NCBI GenBank assembly: GCA_020341875.1
Contig: CP070839.1
Location: 974,302 to 979,563 of the forward strand
Length of the DNA: 5,262 nucleotides
Origin: Candidatus Zixiibacteriota bacterium
GTDB taxonomy: Bacteria > Zixibacteria > MSB-5A5 > SM1-73
Reading direction: 5' to 3'
A program made the translations under genes and the position numbers. The notes below the pieces were generated by a model. It saw nothing but the letters and a program-made list of their open reading frames with translations. It searched no databases and had not been told where the DNA came from. Of this stretch, positions 1-5,262 are shown in pieces (position 1 is the first letter of the stretch; each line of letters begins with the position of its first letter).

Positions 1-534
1 ACAGAATTAGTGGGGGATTTTCAACAAAAACTCCTTGGCAAAGGTATGGAACTGGACCCGAGGGAGCCTTTCCCATTGCTCCTCAAATTTATCTCCACAG
101 GAAGAGATCTTCCCATACAAGTTCATCCCCATGATGCTTACACTTTAGAGAATGGATTACCCATGGTTGGGAGGGATAAGATCTGCTATATCCTTAAAGT
201 AAAAACTGGTGGGCGATTATATTTGGGTTTTAGGGAAAAAATCGATGAAAAAACGATAAAAAAGGCCGTTGCTGGAGGATCTCTCCATCATTTAATGAAT
301 TCCATCCCTTTAAAAAAAGGTGAACTCTATACCATCCCGGCAGGAAGAATTCATGCCGTTGGAAAAGGTATCACCTTTATAGAGATTCAAAGGCATTCGG
401 ATCTCACTTTTCGGCTTTTTAATTGGAATAGTAAAACTAAAAAAGGGAATGATGTGGATTATCAGATTGAAGAGGCCTTAAAGGCTGATCGGGCGGTCCT
501 TATTCCCTCGGCCACCATGCTCATACCGCTTTGA
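1..534 (+). CDS. manA: Mannose-6-phosphate isomerase, class I (internal fragment, both ends missing)
   Basis: Class I phosphomannose isomerases are cytosolic zinc enzymes that interconvert mannose-6-phosphate and fructose-6-phosphate. The frame is open from base 1, so the N-terminus is outside the window; a GTG at 10 is only an internal codon. Counting codons from base 1, the family landmarks are FPLLLKF, then IQVHPHDAY with metal ligands Gln40 and His42, then YTIPAGRIHAVGKG with His118, then HSDLTFRLFNW with the conserved Arg138. The expected metal-ligand Glu, in the GKxExWYI context of the family, is Lys60 here (GRDKICYIL). Similarity ends around ALKAD (475-489). The remaining codons to the TGA at 532-534 are antisense to gpsA and are read-through, so the cupin-like C-terminal part is absent. 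The fragment is AT-richer than the rest of the window. Family assignment is firm; function of this fragment is unlikely. Confidence 0.85.
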   Translation, partial: TELVGDFQQKLLGKGMELDPREPFPLLLKFISTGRDLPIQVHPHDAYTLENGLPMVGRDKICYILKVKTGGRLYLGFREKIDEKTIKKAVAGGSLHHLMNSIPLKKGELYTIPAGRIHAVGKGITFIEIQRHSDLTFRLFNWNSKTKKGNDVDYQIEEALKADRAVLIPSATMLIPL

Positions 535-1352
535 ACCTCTTCTAGTGATCTTCCTTTGCCTATCTGTTCTCCCACAAATCGGTTCCGGGAGAACTTGCTG
601 ATACAGGTGGTCACCAGGTCGCCCAGGCCGGAGAGCCCGGCAAAGGTTTCTCTTCTTGCTCCAAGTTTCTCTCCAAGTCGAATGATCTCCGCTAACCCGC
701 GGGATATCAATGCCCCTTTGCTGTTGTCACCCAGGTCCATTCCATCACAGATTCCCGATGCGATGGCAATGATGTTCTTAAGCGAGCCGCCCAGTTCGAC
801 GCCAACCAGGTCGCTGTTGGTGTAGACTCTGAAATGCGGACTCATGAAAGCATGCTGTACTTCTCTGGCCACGTCCTCAGTGAATCCGGCCACCACCACA
901 GTGGTGGGGACCTTCCTGGCCACCTCCTCCGCATGACTGGGACCGGAGAGGGTGGTGATCTTATTGTGAAGCACAGGCGGCAGCTCCTGTTTCAACACTT
1001 CCGACATCCTGAAAAGAGTATCGTTTTCAATCCCCTTGGCCAGGTTGACCACGACCGGGTCCCTCAACCGGAATCCACCTACCCTTTTTACCACCTGCCT
1101 CACCGTGTGAGACGGGAGCGCCAGCACCAGGATCTCCGTGCCGGATACGGCCGGCTCAAGCTGGTCTGTAATCGTGACCTCATCCGGTATTCTGACGCCC
1201 GGAAGTTTTTCCTTATGTTCTCTCTGAGCACGAAGTCCCTTCATTTCCTCTGGATCAAACTCCCACATCGTGACCTTGTGTCCATTATGATCCAGCAGGA
1301 TGGAGACTGCAATCCCCCAGCTCCCTGCCCCCAAGACTGCGATTTCTGCCAT
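462..1352 (-). CDS. gpsA: NAD(P)+-dependent glycerol-3-phosphate dehydrogenase, C-terminally truncated
   Basis: GpsA reduces dihydroxyacetone phosphate to sn-glycerol-3-phosphate in the cytosol, supplying the backbone for phospholipids; the next gene upstream, plsY, uses this product. Residue numbers run from the ATG at 1352. The Rossmann nucleotide-binding loop GAGSWG is at 8-13, VNLAKGIE with Lys106 at 102-109, LSGPSHAEEV at 135-144, the catalytic-lysine segment GGSLKNIIAIASG with Lys192 at 188-200, then DLGDNSKGALISRGL and AGLSGLGDLVTTC with Asp245, and SRNR at 255-258. The ATG start is preferred over a TTG at 1376 because the protein then begins MAEIAVLGAGSWG, as family members do, and has a GGAGG 10 nt upstream. 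The frame gives 296 residues, whereas the family usually has about 330-340. True similarity stops near residue 290, after AEGIRTARSA, and the last six residues are antisense manA. The missing helices belong to the C-terminal substrate domain, so this version is probably not functional as written. Confidence 0.95.
   Translation of the reverse strand: MAEIAVLGAGSWGIAVSILLDHNGHKVTMWEFDPEEMKGLRAQREHKEKLPGVRIPDEVTITDQLEPAVSGTEILVLALPSHTVRQVVKRVGGFRLRDPVVVNLAKGIENDTLFRMSEVLKQELPPVLHNKITTLSGPSHAEEVARKVPTTVVVAGFTEDVAREVQHAFMSPHFRVYTNSDLVGVELGGSLKNIIAIASGICDGMDLGDNSKGALISRGLAEIIRLGEKLGARRETFAGLSGLGDLVTTCISKFSRNRFVGEQIGKGRSLEEVQSGMSMVAEGIRTARSAFKASSI
474..497. other. Chimeric junction: manA fragment joined tail-to-tail to truncated gpsA
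   Basis: On the plus strand, manA-like protein sequence runs through about position 483 (QIEEALK). On the minus strand, GpsA-like sequence (EGIRTARSA) runs down to about position 483 and then becomes FKASSI and a stop, which is manA read backwards. The two families therefore meet within roughly 480-490, and both open frames continue a short way into each other's antisense, giving the 462-534 overlap. No insertion sequence or long repeat is visible at the join. An assembly chimera or a real rearrangement would both look like this. The exact base cannot be set without an alignment. Confidence 0.75.
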
Positions 1353-1362
1353 GACCCTCAGT

Positions 1363-1367
1363 CCTCC
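1363..1367 (-). promoter_or_regulatory. Shine-Dalgarno of gpsA
   Basis: The minus strand reads GGAGG here, with 10 nt to the ATG at 1352-1350. A second purine run, TGAGGG (1360-1355), lies only 2 nt from the ATG and is too close to be the main site. The spacing supports the ATG at 1352 over the upstream in-frame TTG at 1376. Confidence 0.6.
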
Positions 1368-1400
1368 ACAGAGCAAGGCTTAGCGCAGCTTTTCTGACTT

Positions 1401-1484
1401 GCACCAAACTCGTACCGACGGAGGGACTCCGTCTCCGCTTCTCTCAGCATCAGATTGTCTTACTTTCCGCCGTCGGCTTGGTGC
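1401..1484 (-). repeat. Inverted-repeat segment in the plsY-gpsA gap with alternative hairpins
   Basis: This lies inside the 174-bp space (1353-1526) between plsY and gpsA. Two nested 7-bp inverted repeats span it: GCACCAA (1401-1407) with TTGGTGC (1478-1484), and CCGACGG (1415-1421) with CCGTCGG (1470-1476). The inner arm at 1415-1421 overlaps a compact perfect hairpin, GACGGAG-GGA-CTCCGTC (1417-1433), so the long-range and short-range pairings exclude each other. On the minus strand it would lie in the RNA between plsY and gpsA. A 13-codon ATG frame (1501-1460, minus) opens just upstream, but an ORF this short may be chance. No U-run follows the hairpin, so it is not a standard terminator. 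The pairings are visible; any regulatory role is inference. It could also be a degenerate mobile palindromic repeat. Confidence 0.4.
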
Positions 1485-1526
1485 GAGTCGGTGTCCCTCA
1501 TAAGGCGAGCTTTCCTGGTTGCTCTC

Positions 1527-2168
1527 TCAGTTTGCCTCGCTTCGTCTCCGGCCAAACTTGTTCTCCGTACCGGTCAGCAACCGTCTTATGTTGCCTCTAT
1601 GATTGAAGAAGACAAAGCCGTTCAGGAAAAGCATGGTCAGAATCAGATGACCATGCACCTCAGCTTTAAGATAATACCTTTCAAACAGCAGCGCAAGAAA
1701 GATAAAGACCGCCGCAGAAAGCGAGCCCAATGAGACGTATCTCGTGATCGCCACTATCAGCACGAACAGAACCAAGGCCAGGGCGGCCTCCAGAGGGGTT
1801 ATGGACAAGAGTGCGCCCAGTCCCGTAGCGGCACCCTTGCCCCCTCTGAATCCGGCAAACAGAGGAAAAACGTGACCTAAGATCACGCAAATAGCCGCCA
1901 GGATCTTAAGATCCACCCCGCTCAACGGAAACGTATCCGGGACAATCTGAATCGACAGGAGCACTGCCGCCATACCCTTGCCCACATCAAGGACCAACAC
2001 GATTGCGGCGGGCAAAGGGCCGATAACTCTGTAGACGTTGGTAAACCCTGCATTCCGCGATCCATGATCCCTTATATCTATTCCCCTCCAGATCCTGCCT
2101 ATGATTACGGCAAAGGGAACCGAGCCCAAGGTGTAGCTCAGGATCACGATTATTCCCACAACCGCCAT
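1527..2168 (-). CDS. plsY: Acyl-phosphate:glycerol-3-phosphate acyltransferase PlsY
   Basis: PlsY is an inner-membrane enzyme that transfers an acyl group from acyl-phosphate to the 1-position of glycerol-3-phosphate, giving lysophosphatidic acid. The 213-residue length is normal. The three signature regions are all present: GSRNAGFTNVYRVIG at 36-50 (usual form GSGNxGxTN), GHVFPLFAGFRGGKG at 98-112, and NHRGNIRRLLTGTE at 189-202. Hydrophobic stretches fit a multi-pass protein: 1-24 (LSYTLGSVPFAVIIG), 52-72, 88-104, 115-142, 145-164 and 173-188. The ATG at 2168 has GGAGAGGA 9 nt upstream and lies 2 bp after the stop of the glycosyltransferase gene, so the two are probably co-transcribed and translationally coupled. 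gpsA, which makes its substrate, follows after 174 bp. The Arg in GSRN departs from the common Gly but seems compatible with an active protein. Confidence 0.95.
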   Translation of the reverse strand: MAVVGIIVILSYTLGSVPFAVIIGRIWRGIDIRDHGSRNAGFTNVYRVIGPLPAAIVLVLDVGKGMAAVLLSIQIVPDTFPLSGVDLKILAAICVILGHVFPLFAGFRGGKGAATGLGALLSITPLEAALALVLFVLIVAITRYVSLGSLSAAVFIFLALLFERYYLKAEVHGHLILTMLFLNGFVFFNHRGNIRRLLTGTENKFGRRRSEAN

Positions 2169-2170
2169 GG

Positions 2171-3778
2171 TTATTTGTCCTCTCCAGGTTTACTCGCGGT
2201 CGAAGGCTTCTGATCCGTCTGGTCCGAGCGGGGTGCCTTCAGAGTCAGACAATAGAGGTACTTGATTTCGCTGTCCGATATCCTCACGTTGTAGACCGTC
2301 GGAGTATACCCACGTCTCAAGAACACCTCACTGAAAAAACCCCATACGCCTCTGGATTGCTCGAAGTCATCGTAGAGCTTGGGATGACCAACAAAGTAGG
2401 TCGGTCGCTCGGACAAAAGAAATTCGTCCGTCACCCTCTTCGAGTGACCCGCCCTCTGGACCGTGCGCACCCTCAGATCATCCAACGACGCCAGGGTGAG
2501 GCCAAGTTCATCGATGGTATACAGGCCCGAGTAGTACGGGATTGCTCCGGCGGCACTGGTGGACAGGGTCTCGCCCGGCTTTGCCATTTCTTTGAACATC
2601 AATCCAACCTTCGACCAGAGCCTGACGTTCTCCCGCGATAATCCTATGCTGTCTATATCCTTGCGATGCCATACCTGGTTGGTCTCCCTTGATGGAGAGA
2701 CAAGAACGAACAGAGCTAGTCCTACCAGAAGGACCTCTGTGGCGATTAAGCTCATCCTCTGCTTCTTGCTCGAGAAAGGCTGGGGATAATGGTACATTCC
2801 CCTGAAGCCCTCCTGAATAAGGAAAAACAAGAAAGGCAAGATCGGCACGAAAAACCGAAACATGTCCATGAAGTCGCCTCCCACATACACCACATACAAG
2901 GAAAAAACAAGTATCATGGAGGTGAAGTAGAGAACTACGAGTCTGAGATTCGCGTTCAGCTTCATGCTTTTACCCAGGAACAGCAGGGGGATCACCATGA
3001 ACCACATCCAGAATCTTTCGACGAAATTGATAAGATACATAAATCCCTGCTGAAAATAGGCGGCCCCGGCCACCTTTATGTAAAACGTGTTGGGAAACGC
3101 CTTTCCGTAATATGACCATCGCCAGAAGAAGTATAACAGGAAGGGAATCAAAAAGGAGAGAGTCCAGAGTGAGAGACTCTTCACCTCGACCCTTTTCTTG
3201 ACCACTAAGAGGTACAGCAGAAAAGAAAAGGAGACAGAAGCCAGGATCAGGCCGTCCAGTCGGGTCATGCAGACCAAGGCAAATGTGATTCCAGAGTAAG
3301 CGAAGTGTTTTGACTGATTGATTCCCTTGATGAAGAAGAACGAACCCAAAAGAATCAAGAAAGTGAAAAAGGAGGTTTCTAACCCGCCCGTGGACCAGGC
3401 GGCATAGGCTCCGCAGCAGGCCAGAAAAAGCGGCGCCAGATAGTTGAAAAGATCCTCCCTCGGATAAAACCATCTGTTCAGCCGCAACAGCAGAAAGACC
3501 GTGGCCAGACTGAACAGGACTCCCAGGATCTGGGACACTATAACCGGATCCAGTCCTATCTTCATGAACAGGCTCAAAAGCAGGGTCCAGAGGAAATTCG
3601 AGTATCCCTCTACCTTCTCGCCAACGTTGAAGACCAGTCCGTGGCCTTCGACGAAGTTCTCGGCATATCTGAACGAGATGAAAGCATCGTCACAGACGAA
3701 GCGCAGGTAATTGATATGCAGAAGCAGGATGAGCACGATGATTGCAGTTAAGACTATCGGAAAATAGGCTTTTTTCAT
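2171..3778 (-). CDS. Polytopic GT-C family glycosyltransferase (AftB-like)
   Basis: This is a 535-residue integral membrane protein of the GT-C fold type, whose members use polyprenyl-phosphate sugars on the outer face of the cytoplasmic membrane. After a first membrane segment (about 5-24) comes CDDAFISFRYAENFVEGHGLVFN at 29-51 and VEGYSNFLWT at 56-65. The Asp30-Asp31 pair in the first external loop is the expected catalytic site. This DD-FIxFRYxxN-GxGxVFNxGE pattern also occurs in the mycobacterial arabinofuranosyltransferase AftB. Other family-like stretches are STGGLETSFF (129-138), MTRLDG (171-176), YYGKAFPNTFYIK (223-235) and YVGGDFMDMFRFFVP (298-312). I count roughly 11-12 membrane segments up to residue 361, then a soluble C-terminal region of about 170 residues containing AAGAIPYYSGLYTIDELGL, ending in a polar tail. 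The start MKKAYFPIVL is a natural N-terminus, but no clear Shine-Dalgarno precedes the ATG. Sugar and acceptor cannot be deduced. It sits between the 93-aa gene and plsY. Confidence 0.8.
   Translation of the reverse strand: MKKAYFPIVLTAIIVLILLLHINYLRFVCDDAFISFRYAENFVEGHGLVFNVGEKVEGYSNFLWTLLLSLFMKIGLDPVIVSQILGVLFSLATVFLLLRLNRWFYPREDLFNYLAPLFLACCGAYAAWSTGGLETSFFTFLILLGSFFFIKGINQSKHFAYSGITFALVCMTRLDGLILASVSFSFLLYLLVVKKRVEVKSLSLWTLSFLIPFLLYFFWRWSYYGKAFPNTFYIKVAGAAYFQQGFMYLINFVERFWMWFMVIPLLFLGKSMKLNANLRLVVLYFTSMILVFSLYVVYVGGDFMDMFRFFVPILPFLFFLIQEGFRGMYHYPQPFSSKKQRMSLIATEVLLVGLALFVLVSPSRETNQVWHRKDIDSIGLSRENVRLWSKVGLMFKEMAKPGETLSTSAAGAIPYYSGLYTIDELGLTLASLDDLRVRTVQRAGHSKRVTDEFLLSERPTYFVGHPKLYDDFEQSRGVWGFFSEVFLRRGYTPTVYNVRISDSEIKYLYCLTLKAPRSDQTDQKPSTASKPGEDK
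2178..2185 (-). promoter_or_regulatory. Shine-Dalgarno of plsY inside the end of the glycosyltransferase gene
   Basis: The minus strand reads GGAGAGGA, 9 nt before the plsY ATG at 2168. The site lies within the last codons of the upstream gene, whose TAA is at 2173-2171. This arrangement fits termination-reinitiation coupling between the two genes. Confidence 0.6.
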
Positions 3779-3808
3779 CTTGCAGGGTTATGAAATGTGG
3801 TTCCGTTC

Positions 3809-3848
3809 TGAACCCTTGAACCTTTGAGCTTTTGAACCTTTGAACTCT
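3809..3848. repeat. Five-unit 8-bp degenerate tandem repeat (consensus TGAACCTT)
   Basis: Five head-to-tail 8-mers on the plus strand read TGAACCCT, TGAACCTT, TGAGCTTT, TGAACCTT and TGAACTCT. They are in strict 8-bp register and the second and fourth units are identical. The array lies in the 90-bp gap (3779-3868) between the 93-aa gene and the glycosyltransferase start, 30 bp upstream of that ATG. The minus-strand unit is AAGGTTCA. It may be a low-complexity spacer repeat of the TTGAACC type or a set of protein-binding sites; the sequence does not decide. No convincing -10/-35 pair was recognised around it. Confidence 0.7.
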
Positions 3849-3868
3849 TACAAGTGCCCCTTCCCCAA

Positions 3869-4150
3869 TTAATCCAACCTGGTATACAGTATCCAAGCCT
3901 CCCTTTTTGATCCCCGGTCCAGATAGATTTCGAAGGTCTGCTCATCTTCGGTCAGGACCCGATAGTAGTTTCTGTGTCTTCTTTGCCACCATCGCTTTCG
4001 CTTGGAACCGGATTCAGAATGACTGAAATCGGGCCAGAAGGCAATTACCTCCTTGATCCTGTATTCCGTTTCTCTCCAGGTAAATGAGATCGGATTTCGG
4101 GTCTCCTCGTCCCTTATCACCTTTATCTCATCCGAAAAGAACTCGGGCAT
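3869..4150 (-). CDS. Small conserved protein, DUF6504-like
   Basis: The protein has 93 residues, no signal peptide and no membrane segment. It is rich in aromatic and charged residues. Visible blocks are NPISFTWRETEYRIKEVIAFW (19-39), a variable polar linker SHSESGSKRKR (43-53), WWQRRHRNYYRVLTEDEQTFEIYLDR (54-79) and WILYTRLD (86-93). The pattern PxxFxWRGxxYxVxEVLxxW ... WW ... RxYYRVxT ... FExYxDR ... WxLYRxxD matches, from memory, the DUF6504 family. It looks like a small all-beta domain, and no biochemical function is known to me. The ATG at 4150 has GAAGAAGG 10 nt upstream (4168-4161). It begins 43 bp after the tandem TGATGA stop of der and is probably in the same transcript. The basic, tryptophan-rich linker could contact nucleic acid, but that is speculation. 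Confidence 0.7.
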   Translation of the reverse strand: MPEFFSDEIKVIRDEETRNPISFTWRETEYRIKEVIAFWPDFSHSESGSKRKRWWQRRHRNYYRVLTEDEQTFEIYLDRGSKREAWILYTRLD

Positions 4151-4193
4151 GACCGCCGACCCTTCTTCTGAGACGCTCGCCTGTTTAAGCTCA

Positions 4194-5262
4194 TCATTCT
4201 CTTTTCTTGGTCTTGATCCTCAGCGGTGCTCCCAGAAATCCGAAATGCTCGCGGATTTTGTTCCCCAGGTATCTCATATATGACTTCTTCAGCAGTTCCG
4301 GATAATTACAGAAGAACACAAATGTGGGTGGCTCGGTGTCTGTTTGAGTGACATAATATATCTTGATATATTTCCCCTTGACCGAAGCCGGCGGTTTGGC
4401 TTTGATGTCTTCTTCCAGTTTGCGATTCAGCTCCGAGGTCTCTATCCTTTTCGTCCTCTCCTGATGAACCCGGGTAACCAAATCCAGGGCCGCTCTGATC
4501 CTCTGCCCGGTCATGGCTGAAATGTAGATGAAAGGCACGAACTTCAAAAGCGGTGCTTTCTGTCTCATCGTCTTAGTATAGACATCAGCGGTTTTTCCAT
4601 CCTTCTCGACCAAATCCCATTTGTTTATTCCGATCACCATCCCTTTTCGCAGCTGCTCGACCTCGTTTGCTATCTTCATATCCTGTTTCAACAGACCAGT
4701 CTGAGCCTCGATCAGGATCAACGCCACGTGGCATCGTTCAATTGATCTAAGGGTCCTCAGGGTGGTATAATATTCGAGGCTCTCCTTGATCTTGGTCTTA
4801 CGCCGCAAACCTGCGGTATCGATTAGGGTGAAAGACCCGCCGTCTATTTCAATGTCGGTATCAATCGCATCCCTGGTGGTACCGGGCGCCTCCGAGACTA
4901 TCAGCTTCTCCTGGCCCAAGAGAGCATTGACGAAGGACGATTTCCCTACGTTCGGCCTGCCAATCACCGCCACGCGGATGCTCTCCTTCTTTTCCTCATA
5001 GGCCTCTTCTTGCGGCAAGGCGGAAACGATCTGGTCCAAGAGGTCGCCTATGTTTCTGCCCGACAGGGCGGAAACACCGATCGGCTCTCCCAGGCCTAAT
5101 CTTGCGAGAGCGTGCACTTCGTCTTCATCCTTGCCGGTGTCGACTTTATTGGCAACCAGCACCACCCCCTTGTCTGTCTTCTTCAGCCCCTTCGCTATCT
5201 CTAAATCGAGGGATTGTGCGCCGACCTTCGCATCCACGAGGAAAAGCACCAGGTCCGCCTCA
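4194..5262 (-). CDS. der: Ribosome biogenesis GTPase Der/EngA (N-terminus outside window)
   Basis: Der is a cytosolic GTPase with two tandem GTP-binding domains and a C-terminal KH-like domain, and it is needed for 50S ribosomal subunit maturation. The frame stays open to the window edge (EADLVLFLVDAKVG), so the GTG at 5249 is internal and about 80 N-terminal residues, including the first P-loop, are missing. Residues are numbered here from that GTG codon. The first G domain shows its G4 motif NKVD (34-37) and G5-like SALSG (60-64). The second has GRPNVGKS (97-104), PGTTRDAID (122-130), DTAGLRRK (144-151), NKWD (209-212) and SAMTG (244-248). The KH-like part contains KAKPPASVKGKYIKIYYVTQTDTEPPTFVFFCNYPELL and ends GAPLRIKTKKRE. 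All visible motifs are intact. The gene ends in a tandem TGATGA (4196-4191) and leads the cluster of the 93-aa gene, glycosyltransferase, plsY and gpsA. Confidence 0.97.
   Translation of the reverse strand, partial: EADLVLFLVDAKVGAQSLDLEIAKGLKKTDKGVVLVANKVDTGKDEDEVHALARLGLGEPIGVSALSGRNIGDLLDQIVSALPQEEAYEEKKESIRVAVIGRPNVGKSSFVNALLGQEKLIVSEAPGTTRDAIDTDIEIDGGSFTLIDTAGLRRKTKIKESLEYYTTLRTLRSIERCHVALILIEAQTGLLKQDMKIANEVEQLRKGMVIGINKWDLVEKDGKTADVYTKTMRQKAPLLKFVPFIYISAMTGQRIRAALDLVTRVHQERTKRIETSELNRKLEEDIKAKPPASVKGKYIKIYYVTQTDTEPPTFVFFCNYPELLKKSYMRYLGNKIREHFGFLGAPLRIKTKKRE

Noticed and set aside
462..534. Genuine overlapping convergent gene ends (manA/gpsA)
   Set aside because: The overlapping codons have no family similarity in either frame beyond about 483-490; the overlap comes from reading each truncated frame into the other gene.
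834..1397. 187-aa plus-strand open frame
   Set aside because: It is fully antisense to the well-recognised gpsA gene and has no family-like motifs; its proline- and histidine-rich translation is typical of a shadow frame.
1417..1433. Rho-independent terminator after plsY
   Set aside because: The 7-bp hairpin is perfect, but on the minus strand it is followed by GGTACGAGTTTGG and not by a U-run, and the plus-strand reading has no T-run directly after it.
1353..1526. Possible tRNA or other known RNA gene in the plsY-gpsA gap
   Set aside because: No cloverleaf, T-loop GGTTCRA motif or acceptor stem could be drawn; only the competing hairpins were found.
2970..3473. 167-aa minus-strand open frame
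   Set aside because: It lies in another frame within the glycosyltransferase gene, which has clear motifs and membrane segments across the same bases.
3690..3896. 68-aa minus-strand frame across the 8-bp repeat
   Set aside because: It overlaps the starts and ends of two better-supported genes, and its KSSKVQGF-like stretch is simply translation of the tandem repeat.

Overview
The window is about 5.3 kb of bacterial chromosome. Apart from the first ~490 bases, everything lies on the minus strand as one co-directional cluster. In transcription order (right to left) it reads: der (EngA, ribosome-assembly GTPase; 5' end outside the window), a 93-aa protein resembling the DUF6504 family, a 535-aa polytopic GT-C type membrane glycosyltransferase, plsY (acyl-phosphate:glycerol-3-phosphate acyltransferase) and gpsA (glycerol-3-phosphate dehydrogenase). 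The order der ... plsY-gpsA is a common bacterial housekeeping arrangement. GpsA makes glycerol-3-phosphate and PlsY acylates it to lysophosphatidate, the first membrane step of phospholipid synthesis. Here the small gene and the glycosyltransferase sit between der and plsY.

Bases 1 to ~485 are different. They carry, on the plus strand, the interior of a class I mannose-6-phosphate isomerase (manA). It is open at the left window edge and loses family similarity near 483-490. The convergent gpsA frame loses its family similarity at the same place, about 35-45 residues short of a normal C-terminus. The left part is about 40% GC by hand count, against about 52% for the four lines counted just to the right. 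Two unrelated genes broken at one point, with a composition step there, indicate a chimeric join: either an assembly artefact or a real rearrangement breakpoint. This is the most important point for anyone using the window.

Non-coding parts are short. The 174-bp plsY-gpsA gap can form two mutually exclusive hairpins. The 90-bp gap upstream of the glycosyltransferase holds five 8-bp units of consensus TGAACCTT. No tRNA, rRNA, CRISPR array, transposase or convincing rho-independent terminator is visible.

The organism cannot be named with confidence. The moderate GC, a PlsY with the variant GSRNAGFTN motif, an AftB-like GT-C enzyme and the TTGAACC-type spacer repeat would fit an uncultivated, probably diderm bacterium assembled from metagenomic data; this is inference. 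I see no undescribed biological system here. The content is mostly core metabolism plus one envelope-type glycosyltransferase.
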